Shown piece after piece: positions 19,808 to 28,327 of a DNA stretch of 41,641 nucleotides. The DNA is taken from NCBI RefSeq assembly GCF_003333265.1, contig NZ_QOLB01000037.1, positions 1 through 41,641 on the forward strand, read 5' to 3'. Numbering within the stretch: position 1 is the first letter of the stretch; each line of letters opens with the position of its first letter. The notes under the pieces are model-generated. The model was not told the DNA's origin. It searched no databases and saw only the letters and a program-made list of their open reading frames with translations. Origin of the DNA: Candidatus Halocynthiibacter alkanivorans (GTDB lineage: Bacteria > Pseudomonadota > Alphaproteobacteria > Rhodobacterales > Rhodobacteraceae). The position numbers were made by a program, and so were the translations under genes.

Positions 19808-20421
19808 TAGGCCTTGGCCCCTTTTTTTTCATCGCCGGGCAGGATGTACTCGGCACCCTCCCACGGGCTCATGAAATCAAACTGGCGGTATTCCTGAGTC
19901 AGCTTCACTGGCTCATAGACCACCCGCTTCAGCTCTTCGTCATAACGCACCTCGGTATAACCCGTGGTGGGGAAATCCTTGCGCAGCGGATGGCCACGAA
20001 AGCCGTAATCGGTCAGCAGACGCCGCAGATCCGGATGACCGGAGAACAGGATGCCGAACATGTCAAACACTTCGCGCTCAAACCAGTTGGCCGACGCGTG
20101 CACTTCGATGATTGAGGCCACCATCTCGTCTTCCCGCACCTGGGCCTTCACCCGGATCCGGTGGTTCTGATACATCGACAGGAAGTGATACACGATATCA
20201 AACCGTGCGTCCCGTGCCGGATAGTCAATCGCGGTGATATCCACCAGCGAGCTGAATTTACAGCGGCTGTCGATGCGCAGGAACTCACTGAAACTCTTGA
20301 TCGAAGACAGCGCCACATAGACGGTCAGCTCGCCAAAAGTGATTTCCCAGGACAGCACACAATCCGGGCGTTTCGCCTCCAGATATTCGCCAAGTTCGCT
20401 CAATGCTTCACTCATTGCCAT
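19807..20421 (-). CDS. nuoC: NADH-quinone oxidoreductase subunit C
   Basis: Peripheral-arm subunit (Nqo5/30-kDa homologue) packing against NuoD. The signature [20 protein letters not shown] followed by [10 protein letters not shown] is present, and the 204-residue length is usual for a stand-alone NuoC (not fused to NuoD as in E. coli). The ATG at 20421 overlaps the nuoB stop by one base (TAATG); an ATG two codons later is an alternative start. Confidence 0.97.
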   Translation of the reverse strand: MAMSEALSELGEYLEAKRPDCVLSWEITFGELTVYVALSSIKSFSEFLRIDSRCKFSSLVDITAIDYPARDARFDIVYHFLSMYQNHRIRVKAQVREDEMVASIIEVHASANWFEREVFDMFGILFSGHPDLRRLLTDYGFRGHPLRKDFPTTGYTEVRYDEELKRVVYEPVKLTQEYRQFDFMSPWEGAEYILPGDEKKGAKA

Positions 20422-20954
20422 TACCTCGCAATCGTGCCGGTGCGACGGATTTTCCGCTGCAGCTGCATCAGACCATAGAGCAGTGCCTCTGCTGTCGGAG
20501 GACAGCCCGGCACATAAATATCAACCGGTACAATCCGGTCACAGCCGCGCACCACAGAATAGCTGTAGTGGTAATAACCGCCGCCATTGGCGCAGGACCC
20601 CATTGAGATCACATACCGTGGCTCGGGCATCTGGTCATAGACCTTGCGCAGCGCCGGCGCCATCTTGTTGGTCAGCGTACCGGCCACGATCATCAGATCG
20701 GACTGGCGCGGGCTGGCGCGCGGCGCGGTTCCAAACCGTTCCAGGTCATAACGGGGCATCGAAGTGTGCATCATCTCAACCGCACAACAAGCCAGACCAA
20801 AGGTCATCCAGTGCAGCGAGCCGGTGCGGGCCCAGTTGATCATGTCCTCAGCCGAGGTCAGCAGAAACCCTTTGTCCTGCAGCTCAGCGTTCAGCGCGCT
20901 GGTGGCCACTTGCTGGTCACCACCTGCGGTGTTGGCAGAAGTCATCACTCCCAT
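20421..20954 (-). CDS. nuoB: NADH-quinone oxidoreductase subunit B
   Basis: Peripheral-arm subunit (Nqo6/PSST homologue) holding cluster N2, the last electron carrier before quinone. The four ligands are Cys56 and Cys57 (tandem), Cys121 and Cys151. I chose the ATG at 20954 because an AAGGAG sequence lies seven bases upstream of it, giving 177 residues. The ATG at 20945, overlapping the nuoA stop (TGATG), would give 174, and one at 20975 would give 184. The gene overlaps nuoA by ten bases with the chosen start. Confidence 0.96.
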   Translation of the reverse strand: MGVMTSANTAGGDQQVATSALNAELQDKGFLLTSAEDMINWARTGSLHWMTFGLACCAVEMMHTSMPRYDLERFGTAPRASPRQSDLMIVAGTLTNKMAPALRKVYDQMPEPRYVISMGSCANGGGYYHYSYSVVRGCDRIVPVDIYVPGCPPTAEALLYGLMQLQRKIRRTGTIAR

Positions 20955-21310
20955 TCCAACGCTCCTTTTTTCCACTCATAGGCAAAGCCCACAGTCAGAA
21001 CCCCGAGGAATACGATCATCGACCAGAACCCCAGCAATCCCACATCCTTGAACGCCACCGCCCAGGGGAACAGGAAAGCGATTTCAAGGTCGAAAATAAT
21101 GAACAGGATCGACACGAGGTAGAACCTCACGTCAAACTTCATCCGTGAATCGTCAAACGCGTTAAATCCGCACTCATAGGCTGACACTTTCTCAGGGTCA
21201 GGATTGCGGACTGCGATGATCAATGCAGCAAAGATGAATACCAGGCCAATCGCGATTGCGAGGCCGAGAAAAATAACGATGGGGAGATATTCCCGAAGCA
21301 GGTCTTCCAA
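20945..21310 (-). CDS. nuoA: NADH-quinone oxidoreductase subunit A (TTG start)
   Basis: Three-helix membrane subunit (Nqo7/ND3 homologue) whose long loop with the conserved cysteine ([14 protein letters not shown], about residues 43-56) reaches the quinone site. The 121-residue length is normal. The start codon is TTG at 21310, preceded by a strong AAAGGAG seven to eight bases upstream; no ATG in this frame fits the family's N-terminus ([15 protein letters not shown]). It is the first gene of the operon, with a candidate promoter at 21355-21383. Confidence 0.95.
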   Translation of the reverse strand: MEDLLREYLPIVIFLGLAIAIGLVFIFAALIIAVRNPDPEKVSAYECGFNAFDDSRMKFDVRFYLVSILFIIFDLEIAFLFPWAVAFKDVGLLGFWSMIVFLGVLTVGFAYEWKKGALEWE

Positions 21311-21354
21311 GTGCGGCTCCTTTCATGCGGTCAGGGCGCATGCAGCTGTTCTGT

Positions 21355-21383
21355 GGTTTAGCCGCGCCTCTTCTCAGGGTCAA
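21355..21383 (-). promoter_or_regulatory. Candidate sigma-70-type promoter of the nuo operon
   Basis: On the minus strand a TTGACC -35 hexamer (21378-21383) is followed by a 17-base spacer and TAAACC (21355-21360) as -10. It lies 45 bases before the nuoA start codon, with nothing else upstream on this strand. The -35 is a good match, the -10 a modest one. This is by-eye matching only. Confidence 0.45.
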
Positions 21384-21872
21384 CCAAGGTGGCGCGGAAT
21401 TTAGAGCCCCAAACCCCAACAAACCTTGAACATCTGCATCTGTGTGATGAAAAAAACCAGGGGAAAATGTCGCTGTGGCTCACCGCGCAAATCCGAGTAT
21501 TTCCGTCGGAAAAGAAACCACCCACCAAAGCGACTCGCACGCCCCCCGCTTGCTGCCCGCCCCCAACCGACAAATGGCCGGCCATTCGCGCCAGTGTGTC
21601 GCCCCCGACCCGCAGGCACCAGCTCCGGTCAAATAACGTATCCGCTTGCAGCTGACTGCCCGGTCCTGCCGTCCTGCCCAGCGCGGCGCAAACGCAAAAG
21701 GCGGTACACTCGTACCGATAAACCCGGATGGCTCCGCCGTGGTTTATGCAACTTATACGCTTGCAAGATGTCCACCGCCTCTGCCAGAGTGTCATCCACA
21801 ATATATTTTGGCCATCCGGCCCTACTGACTTTTACCGTTCCAGATTTCACCCAACGCACTGAAAGCCCCAAA
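21384..21872. other. Intergenic region between nuoA and a divergent membrane protein
   Basis: A plus-strand frame runs open through this stretch into the membrane-protein gene, but the translated sequence is Arg/Pro-rich, without family resemblance, so I treat it as non-coding. It holds C-rich tracts (about 21534-21570) and the twin hairpins at 21702-21747. An AT-rich segment (21799-21810) could include a -10 element for the plus-strand gene, but I find no matching -35. Confidence 0.5.
21702..21747. repeat. Two adjacent inverted repeats
   Basis: The first is CGGTAC-ACTC-GTACCG (21702-21717), a six-base stem with a four-base loop. Immediately next to it is ATAAACC ... GGTTTAT (21718-21747), seven-base arms with a 16-base loop. 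They sit about 125 bases before the membrane-protein ATG. Neither is followed by a T-run. They may be protein-binding sites or a structured leader. Confidence 0.55.
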
Positions 21873-22688
21873 ATGCTCAGCAAACAGATTTTCCTCACCG
21901 CCTTTGGCATGATCTTCACCAATTTCACCACCACTCTGCGCATCACCCTGCCGATTTTTCTTGTTGGTGTGCTGGTGCCGTATGTGTTCGCAAGAATGAT
22001 GTGGGGCAACGGCGATATAGTCTGGAACGGGACGTCGGGAACGGTCCAGGACCCAGGCATCTTCCCTATCCTGTTTGTCGTGCTGGTCATGACGGTCTGC
22101 TTTATTGCGATGATCGTGCTGTGGCACCGCCACAATCTGTTACCAGCAACCCAGACCCGCCCGCGCTCCTTTCCGCCGGTCAGCGCAGTGAAACGCTACA
22201 TCCTCGTATCTTTGGGACTGGGTCTGGTGCTGGGCTTACTTAGCGTCCCCGCCGGGTTTATCCTTTTTCTGGCGCTAAAATTGTTATCTGGCATAACTCA
22301 GCTACCACCGGCCTTTTACCTCGTGCTCTTCGTTGTCCTGACCACGGTTGTTTTGTCCGTGGTGATGCGCTGGAGCCTGATCCTGCCCGCCGCCGCCATC
22401 GGTGCGCCGCTCACCATGGGGAACGCCTGGCGCATGAGCGCAACGGCGTCCCGCAGCATACTTTTCCTGGCGGTAGCCCAAGGCATCCTGTATTTTCTGC
22501 TGGAATTCGTCGGCGGCCGGATAGCAGAAGTCATTCCCGGTCTGGCCACAATCACCAGCCTGATCGTTTTGTGGTTTCAAATGCTGTTCAGCGCCGCGTT
22601 GCTGACCGCGCTTTACGCCCATCTGATCCAGAACACCGAGGAAACGCCAGTGCCCGCTACCAGGCCATACCTGGGTCCGCAATCCTGA
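21873..22688 (+). CDS. Polytopic membrane protein of unknown function
   Basis: A 271-residue protein starting at ATG 21873 (MLSKQIFLTAF). About six hydrophobic stretches are visible (roughly residues 5-37, 57-80, 103-135, 145-172, 188-210 and 222-248). The segment RWSLILPAAAIGAPLTMGNAWR resembles a motif common in alphaproteobacterial membrane proteins distantly like the glycerophosphodiester-phosphodiesterase membrane domain. The ribosome-binding site is weak (GAAAG). The frame stays open far upstream but that part has no membrane character. It stands alone, convergent with the leucine cluster. Function cannot be assigned. Confidence 0.75.
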   Translation: MLSKQIFLTAFGMIFTNFTTTLRITLPIFLVGVLVPYVFARMMWGNGDIVWNGTSGTVQDPGIFPILFVVLVMTVCFIAMIVLWHRHNLLPATQTRPRSFPPVSAVKRYILVSLGLGLVLGLLSVPAGFILFLALKLLSGITQLPPAFYLVLFVVLTTVVLSVVMRWSLILPAAAIGAPLTMGNAWRMSATASRSILFLAVAQGILYFLLEFVGGRIAEVIPGLATITSLIVLWFQMLFSAALLTALYAHLIQNTEETPVPATRPYLGPQS

Positions 22689-22815
22689 ACGACAGGGTGC
22701 CTGCCGGGCCTTGCCGGCGCCCGTCTATCGCGTCGGGACTGGACGGTGCAGCCCCGGCCCAACCGGGCGCGAACCTCTCCACCGCCCTGGTGCGCAGGCT
22801 CTCAACGGGCGCGCG

Positions 22816-23604
22816 TTACGCCCAGGGCGCTTTCTCTTTGGCAAAAAACGCCTGTATGCCAGCGCGGGCCTCGTCGGTTTCCCAGCGTTCCACCAGCGCC
22901 TGAATGCTGGCGTCAATCACCGCGTCATCAATGCGGGGTCCCATGGCGCGGGCCAGCGCTTTGGAGGCGGCCACCGCGCCCGGCGCGCAGCTCAGATAGG
23001 GCGCGACTTCCGCCTCCACCGCCGCGTCAAGTTCCGCCGCGGGCACCGCGCGGGCGACAACGCCGAGGGTGACGGCCTCGATGGCATCAAACAGGCGCGA
23101 GGACATGAACACACGGCGTGCCATCGCTTCGCCCATCCGCGCCAAAACATAAGGACCGATGGTCGCCGGCAGCAGGCCCAGCCTTGTTTCGGTCAACCCA
23201 AAGCGCACATGATCGGAAGCAATCGCCACATCACAAACACAGGCCATGCCGACGCCGCCGCCAAAGGCGTTGCCCTGAATGCGCCCGATCAGCGGTTTGG
23301 GCATGGTGTTCAGCGCGCCCAGCATTTCTGCCAGCCGCCGGGCTTCACGGCCGCGGGTCTCCCCATCCGCCGCCATCTGCTCCTGCATCCAGCCCAGATC
23401 ACCACCGGCGCAGAAGCTTTTGCAACTGTCCTCGGCACTCAGCACCACCACCCGCACCGCAGGATCAGTGCCCAGCGCCCGTGCGGCGTCGCTCAGCTCA
23501 TCCATCATCTGCGCATTCAGCGCATTGTGCTTGGCTGAACGCATCAACCGCAGCATGGCAACCCCGCGCGCATCGGTTTCAATTGCAATTGTCTGATAGC
23601 CCAT
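22816..23604 (-). CDS. liuC: Enoyl-CoA hydratase family; probable 3-methylglutaconyl-CoA hydratase
   Basis: A crotonase-fold enzyme, expected to hydrate 3-methylglutaconyl-CoA to HMG-CoA in leucine breakdown. The oxyanion-hole segments are CKSFCAGGDLGWM and GNAFGGGVGMACVCD, and the LTETRLGLLPATIGPYV stretch with the catalytic-region glutamate is present. The ATG at 23604 (MGYQTIAIE) gives 262 residues; a codon 11 residues upstream is in frame but has no family support. It is the last gene of the cluster, 201 bases after HMG-CoA lyase, and I see no gene in that gap. The specific substrate is inferred from context. Confidence 0.88.
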   Translation of the reverse strand: MGYQTIAIETDARGVAMLRLMRSAKHNALNAQMMDELSDAARALGTDPAVRVVVLSAEDSCKSFCAGGDLGWMQEQMAADGETRGREARRLAEMLGALNTMPKPLIGRIQGNAFGGGVGMACVCDVAIASDHVRFGLTETRLGLLPATIGPYVLARMGEAMARRVFMSSRLFDAIEAVTLGVVARAVPAAELDAAVEAEVAPYLSCAPGAVAASKALARAMGPRIDDAVIDASIQALVERWETDEARAGIQAFFAKEKAPWA

Positions 23605-23805
23605 CGACGTCCGTCCCTGTTCCGGCCGCTGCGACAATGCCGCAACAGCCTATTTCTGATTTTCTTGTCCGCTATCCGCGTCCGGCGGCACCCGTGTACC
23701 GGCCCCGGCATCAGGCCGGCTGATCCCACACGTTTTCACATGGCTCAGCTCTCACGCCGGTCAGGTCTCACACGCCTCGGGCCCGGAACAAGCCGCAGCC
23801 GCGTC

Positions 23806-24654
23806 TCAGCGCGTCATTAACAGCGCCATTTCACCAGCCTGCTGCAACACATTGGCATTCAGCCCGGTGTCATAGCCCAGCCGCTCCACATGCTCAAACA
23901 CCGCCTCGGTTGCGACATTGCCCTTGGCACCAGGCGCAAAAGGACAGCCACCAAGACCACCAACAGAGGCATCAAACACCCGCACGCCCAGCGCCAGCGA
24001 CGCGTCGATATTATCAAGCGCCCGCCCGCCAGTGTCGTGAAAATGCCCGGCCAACCGGTGCACCGGCACCACTTCCCGTACCGCCAGTACCATCTTGGCA
24101 ATGGTTTCCGGCGTGCCCTGACCGGTGGTATCCCCCAGCGAGATTTCATAGCAGCCCATGGCAAACAGTTTTTCCGCCACTTCCGCCACCTTGTCCGGCG
24201 ACACCGGCCCGTCATAGGGGCAATCGGTCACGCAGGAGACATAGCCCCGCACCGGCAGATCAATACTGCGTGCTGCATCGACCACCGGTTTGAACCGTTC
24301 CAGGCTCTCTTCAATAGTGGCGTTGATATTGGCTTTGGAAAAGCCTTCAGAGGCCGAACCGAAAATGGCGATCTCATCGGCTTTGGCAGTGATCGCCGCA
24401 TCAAAACCGCGCATATTCGGGGTCAGCGCCGAATAGGCCACACCTGCGACGCGCTTGATACCCGCCAGAACGTCGCCACTGTCCGCCATCTGCGGCACTT
24501 TTTTGGGCGAGACAAAGGACGCCACTTCTATCCGTCGGAATCCTGCGGTTGATAACAAATCAATCAATGCGATCTTCTCGCTGACCGGGATCTGTCTCTT
24601 TTCGTTCTGTAACCCGTCGCGCGGGGCCATTTCAAAAATCTCAACCTGATGCAT
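23806..24654 (-). CDS. mvaB: Hydroxymethylglutaryl-CoA lyase
   Basis: Cleaves HMG-CoA to acetyl-CoA and acetoacetate, the last step of leucine degradation. It is a TIM-barrel HMGL-like enzyme of 282 residues with the catalytic PRDGLQNE motif at 11-18, the metal-binding GHFHDT motif, and the cysteine loop GLGGCPFAPGAKGN (about 233-246). The GST gene ends two bases before this ATG, and its tail provides a GGGAGGGG ribosome-binding sequence, so the two are translated together. Confidence 0.96.
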   Translation of the reverse strand: MHQVEIFEMAPRDGLQNEKRQIPVSEKIALIDLLSTAGFRRIEVASFVSPKKVPQMADSGDVLAGIKRVAGVAYSALTPNMRGFDAAITAKADEIAIFGSASEGFSKANINATIEESLERFKPVVDAARSIDLPVRGYVSCVTDCPYDGPVSPDKVAEVAEKLFAMGCYEISLGDTTGQGTPETIAKMVLAVREVVPVHRLAGHFHDTGGRALDNIDASLALGVRVFDASVGGLGGCPFAPGAKGNVATEAVFEHVERLGYDTGLNANVLQQAGEMALLMTR

Positions 24655-24656
24655 AT

Positions 24657-25316
24657 CTACCCCTCCCAGGGTTCATAAAATTCCTTCGGATATAATCGCG
24701 TCTCAAGCTCCTTTGGTTCAGAGGCGATGAACCCGTCCCGCAAGGTTAAGCGCCGATACCAGGAAGTTACCAGCGGAAACGCATCAAGCCGCGCAAAGTG
24801 AAGCGACATATAAAGCGCTTGCCCCACCGAAATATCCGCCGCGCTAAAGCCGCCCTTCAGCAGGTAGTCGCCGCTTTCTGCCAGCCGCGCCTCGATGGCG
24901 CCGTAACATTTCTCCAGCCGTTTTGCTTCCAGCCTGGTCACAATCGCGCTGCGCATGGAGGCATCATACAGCGCGATGTGCTGCTGGGTCAGCGCCGCCG
25001 AATGCTGGCTGATGGTCTCGGCAAAATGCAGCCAGACCAGCCAGTCGCGCCGCTCGTCCTCGCCCGGCAGCCGACCCATCCCGGTCTCTGGATACAGCTC
25101 GCAGAGATATTCCGTGATTGCGCCGGTCTCAAACATGGTGTCGCCATCAATTTCCAGCGCCGGCACCCGACCTGCCGGATTCAGCGCGAGATACTCCACG
25201 CTGCGCAGGTTCTTGCCAAAGGCGTGGCTGACGACCTCAAATTCCACGCCCAGCTCATGCAGCAGCCACAACGTGCGCATGGACCGTGTCTGGGCACAGT
25301 GATGCAGCCGGATCAT
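24657..25316 (-). CDS. Glutathione S-transferase family protein in the leucine cluster
   Basis: A 219-residue protein with an N-terminal thioredoxin-like domain (HHCAQTRSMRTLWLLHELG; VPALEIDGDTMFETGAI, the glutathione-binding loop) and a helical C-terminal domain containing FSAADISVGQALY, the N-capping-box region of GSTs. Ser or Tyr chemistry cannot be decided by eye. Its ATG overlaps the mccA stop (ATGA) and mvaB follows after two bases, so it is a full member of the operon. It may detoxify reactive enoyl-CoA or related electrophiles of the pathway; that is inference. Confidence 0.92.
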   Translation of the reverse strand: MIRLHHCAQTRSMRTLWLLHELGVEFEVVSHAFGKNLRSVEYLALNPAGRVPALEIDGDTMFETGAITEYLCELYPETGMGRLPGEDERRDWLVWLHFAETISQHSAALTQQHIALYDASMRSAIVTRLEAKRLEKCYGAIEARLAESGDYLLKGGFSAADISVGQALYMSLHFARLDAFPLVTSWYRRLTLRDGFIASEPKELETRLYPKEFYEPWEG

Positions 25317-27265
25317 GCCGCCACCTCGCTGTCGTCTGCCTCAAGCCGGATCAACGCCGCACCGGCTTCGACCTGGTCGCCACCCGCAACCAGCACCTCT
25401 GCGACCACCCCGTCGCGCGCCGCCTCCAATGTGTGTTCCATCTTCATCGCTTCCAAAATCGCCAGCCGGTCGCCCTTTGACACCACCTGGCCTGCAGTCG
25501 CAAACACCGCCTTCACCAGCCCGGGCATCGGCGCTTCAATCAGATTGCCATCGCCGCCGTGATCGCCCGCGCGCGCCAGCGGGTCAATGACATCAAAACT
25601 CCATGCGCCATGGCCAAACACATGCACCTGGCCGCCGCGACGCACGGCACGGCGTAGCGCCGCCCCTTCCGCCTGCCAGCGCCCTTGCATGCGGGAAAAC
25701 TGCAATTGTTCTGCGTCCAGCGAGACCCGCGCTGCATCCGGCCCGGTCAGCTCAACAATCACCGCCAGCGCATCGTCACCCAGCTGCAATTCAATGGTGC
25801 GGCGCAGCGGCGCCCAAAGCGTGAACCCCGTGACCGGCGCGGCAGGCGCATCCAGCCCCGCCGCCACCAATGCTGCCAACCCGATCACGGCCAGCCCGGC
25901 CTCCGGTTCATGGGACAGCGCCACCAGGTCCCGCTCAATCAACCCGGTGTCCACCTCGCCCGCGACAAAACCCGCGTGGCGCGTCAGATTGCCCAGAAAC
26001 GCCAGGTTGGTGACGGTGCCGCCCACATCTGTCGCCGCCAAAGCTGCCTCCAGCTGTTTCAGCGCGATTTTTCGGGTGCTGCCATGGGTGACAATCTTGG
26101 CGATCATCGGATCATACCAGGGCGAGATTTCATCGCCCTCACGCACACCGCTTTCAATCCGCGCCGCAGCGGCAAACTGCAAATGATCAAGCCGCCCGGT
26201 CGCCGGCAAAAATCCCGCCGGCACGTCTTCGGCATAAAGCCGCGCTTCAAAACTATGGCCGGTGATGCGCAGATCCTGCTGGCGCATCGGCAGGCCCTCG
26301 CCCGCAGCAACCCGCAACTGCCATTCCACCAGATCGACCCCGGTGATCGCCTCGGTCACCGGATGCTCCACCTGAAGCCGCGTATTCATCTCCATGAACC
26401 AGAACCCGTCGACCCGCAGCCCGCCGGATCCATCGACAATGAACTCCACTGTGCCGGCACCAGAATAGCCGATCGCCTCGGCCGCCTTCACCGCCGCCGC
26501 GCCCATCGCCGCGCGCACCGCTTCAGGCATGCCCGGCGCCGGCGCTTCTTCGATCACTTTCTGGTGGCGGCGCTGCAAGGAACAATCCCGCTCAAACAAA
26601 TGCACCGCATGTTTACCGTCACCAAAGACCTGGATCTCGATGTGGCGCGGCGCAGTGATGTATTTTTCGACCAAAACATCGCCATTGCCAAAGCTGGTCA
26701 CCGCTTCACTGCGCGCACTGTCCAGCGCATCGGCAAAACCTGCTGCACTTTCCACCAGCCGCATACCCTTGCCGCCGCCGCCGGCCACCGCTTTGATCAA
26801 CACCGGATAACCGATCTTGCCAGCCTCCGCTTTCAGAAACGCCGCATCCTGATTGGCACCGTGATAGCCCGGCACCACCGGCACGCCGGAGTCCACCATC
26901 AGGACCTTGGCGGCATCTTTTAATCCCATAGCGCGGATCGCACTGGCCGAGGGTCCGATAAAGACCAGACCCGCAGCCTCAACTGCCTCCACGAACTCCG
27001 GGTTTTCCGACAGGAAACCATAACCCGGATGGATCGCACCCGCGCCGGTGTCCAGCGCCGCCTGAATAATCACGTCGCCGCGCAAATAACTGTCGGCGGG
27101 CGCCGCACCGCCGATATGCACCGCCTCATCGGCCACCGCCACATGTTTGGCCGCCGCATCAGCGTCGGAATAAACCGCCACGGTGGCCACGCCCATGCGC
27201 CGCGCAGTGTCCATCACCCGACAGGCAATTTCGCCCCGGTTCGCTATCAGGATTTTTCTGAACAT
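25313..27265 (-). CDS. mccA: Methylcrotonyl-CoA carboxylase biotin-containing (alpha) subunit
   Basis: Contains biotin carboxylase and biotin carrier domains; with MccB it carboxylates 3-methylcrotonyl-CoA to 3-methylglutaconyl-CoA. The 650-residue protein starts MFRKILIANRGEIACRV, carries the ATP-grasp glycine-rich loop AVAGGGGKGMR, and ends in a biotinyl domain with EAMKMEHT, in which Lys608 is the biotinylated residue. The ATG begins directly after the stop of the nitronate-monooxygenase-like gene, with an AGGAGGAG sequence in that gene's tail. Carboxylases of propionyl-CoA or geranyl-CoA are similar, but the ivd/mvaB context favours MCC. Confidence 0.94.
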   Translation of the reverse strand: MFRKILIANRGEIACRVMDTARRMGVATVAVYSDADAAAKHVAVADEAVHIGGAAPADSYLRGDVIIQAALDTGAGAIHPGYGFLSENPEFVEAVEAAGLVFIGPSASAIRAMGLKDAAKVLMVDSGVPVVPGYHGANQDAAFLKAEAGKIGYPVLIKAVAGGGGKGMRLVESAAGFADALDSARSEAVTSFGNGDVLVEKYITAPRHIEIQVFGDGKHAVHLFERDCSLQRRHQKVIEEAPAPGMPEAVRAAMGAAAVKAAEAIGYSGAGTVEFIVDGSGGLRVDGFWFMEMNTRLQVEHPVTEAITGVDLVEWQLRVAAGEGLPMRQQDLRITGHSFEARLYAEDVPAGFLPATGRLDHLQFAAAARIESGVREGDEISPWYDPMIAKIVTHGSTRKIALKQLEAALAATDVGGTVTNLAFLGNLTRHAGFVAGEVDTGLIERDLVALSHEPEAGLAVIGLAALVAAGLDAPAAPVTGFTLWAPLRRTIELQLGDDALAVIVELTGPDAARVSLDAEQLQFSRMQGRWQAEGAALRRAVRRGGQVHVFGHGAWSFDVIDPLARAGDHGGDGNLIEAPMPGLVKAVFATAGQVVSKGDRLAILEAMKMEHTLEAARDGVVAEVLVAGGDQVEAGAALIRLEADDSEVAA

Positions 27266-28246
27266 CTAAGTCTCCTCCTGGCTGCCAAAGCGGGCCATCA
27301 ACGCCTCTGCCTGGTCTGCCGTTTCCTGAATGATCTGCGCCGCCGGGCACCGGTCCCGGATCAGCCCGGCGGCCTCACCGACAATGGTATTGGCCACTTC
27401 GGTATCGCCCGCTGCCTGGGCCGCAACCCAGCGCGGTGCCTCAACCTCAATTGCATCTGCCAGCCCGGCCATGTCGCCCTGCCAGCGCCGGGTGAACGCG
27501 TTCTTCAACACCCGCACCGAATAGCGCCCGGGCCAGCGCAGCCGCCGCGCCATGTCGGGCACACTGGTGCGCAGACTGTCATCGCCGCTCGCCGCAACCG
27601 AGGCCGCAATCATGTTGTCATGGGCCAGGCTCTCATCACTGGCGTACAGCCGCGTTCCCATCACCGCACCCTCAGCGCCCAGCATCAGGCTTGCCGCCAG
27701 GCCACGTCCGTCGGCAATGCCGCCCGCCGCCACCAGCACCGCCTCAGACCCGGACCCGGACCCCGCCAGCCAGTCGGCCACTTCCGGTACCAGCGTCATG
27801 GTGGCGCGGCTTTCACCATGGCCACCGGCCTCGGCACCCTGGGCCACAATCACATCCGCCCCCAGATCCGCCGCATGCTGCGCATCCCGCAGGCTCTGCA
27901 CCTGGAGGATCAGCGGCACGCCTGCCGCGCGGATAGCCGGCACATACTCCGCCGGGTCGCCAAAACTCAGAAACAACGCCGCCGGTTTTGCCGCCAGAAC
28001 CTGGTCCAGCACAGCCGGGTTGTCGGCAAGCTTCCAGCTGATCAGCCCGACACCGACCGGGGTATCCCCCGCCAACGTCATCTGTTGCTCAATCCAGACC
28101 GGATCACCATACCCGCCGCCGATAAAACCAAGCCCGCCCGCACGGCTCACCGCCGCCGCCAGCGCACCACCACCGGCACCGGCCATCGGCGCCGACAGGA
28201 TCGGCAGTGTCAGAATAAAGAGATCGGTCAGTCGGGTGCGGATCAT
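27266..28246 (-). CDS. Nitronate monooxygenase-like flavoprotein in the leucine cluster
   Basis: An FMN-dependent TIM-barrel of the 2-nitropropane dioxygenase/nitronate monooxygenase family. The 326-residue product starts at ATG 28246 (MIRTRLTDLF). Motifs include LSAPMAGAGGG near the N-terminus, QGAEAGGHG (with the catalytic-region histidine), AAGGIADGRG and GTRLYASDESLA. It sits between mccB and mccA, with no spacing before mccA, so it is co-translated with it. The expected chemistry is oxidation of alkyl nitronates. Related proteins also include enoyl reductases, so another acyl-CoA-linked role cannot be excluded. It is preceded by an inverted repeat (28274-28302). Confidence 0.88.
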   Translation of the reverse strand: MIRTRLTDLFILTLPILSAPMAGAGGGALAAAVSRAGGLGFIGGGYGDPVWIEQQMTLAGDTPVGVGLISWKLADNPAVLDQVLAAKPAALFLSFGDPAEYVPAIRAAGVPLILQVQSLRDAQHAADLGADVIVAQGAEAGGHGESRATMTLVPEVADWLAGSGSGSEAVLVAAGGIADGRGLAASLMLGAEGAVMGTRLYASDESLAHDNMIAASVAASGDDSLRTSVPDMARRLRWPGRYSVRVLKNAFTRRWQGDMAGLADAIEVEAPRWVAAQAAGDTEVANTIVGEAAGLIRDRCPAAQIIQETADQAEALMARFGSQEET

Positions 28247-28273
28247 GTGCCGGTTCTTCCTTCGTTCATGCTT

Positions 28274-28302
28274 TTGCACATGTCTGCCCGTGAAATGTGC
28301 AA
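28274..28302. repeat. Inverted repeat with 8-base arms before the nitronate-monooxygenase-like gene
   Basis: TTGCACAT and ATGTGCAA are separated by 13 bases, in the 81-base gap between mccB and the downstream gene, ending about 28 bases before its ATG. No T-run follows. It may be an operator, an internal processing hairpin, or an attenuation element. A regulator-binding dyad is plausible but unproven. Confidence 0.55.
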
Positions 28303-28327
28303 TTCTCACATAAGTTCGGTGGGCTTA

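Noticed and set aside
21426-21872. Upstream extension of the membrane-protein gene
   Set aside because: The frame stays open but encodes Arg/Pro-rich sequence unlike the hydrophobic remainder, so the start at 21873 is preferred.
23544-23729. Small frame in the mvaB-liuC gap
   Set aside because: Overlaps the start of liuC, Arg-rich, no recognisable features; the 201-base gap appears non-coding.
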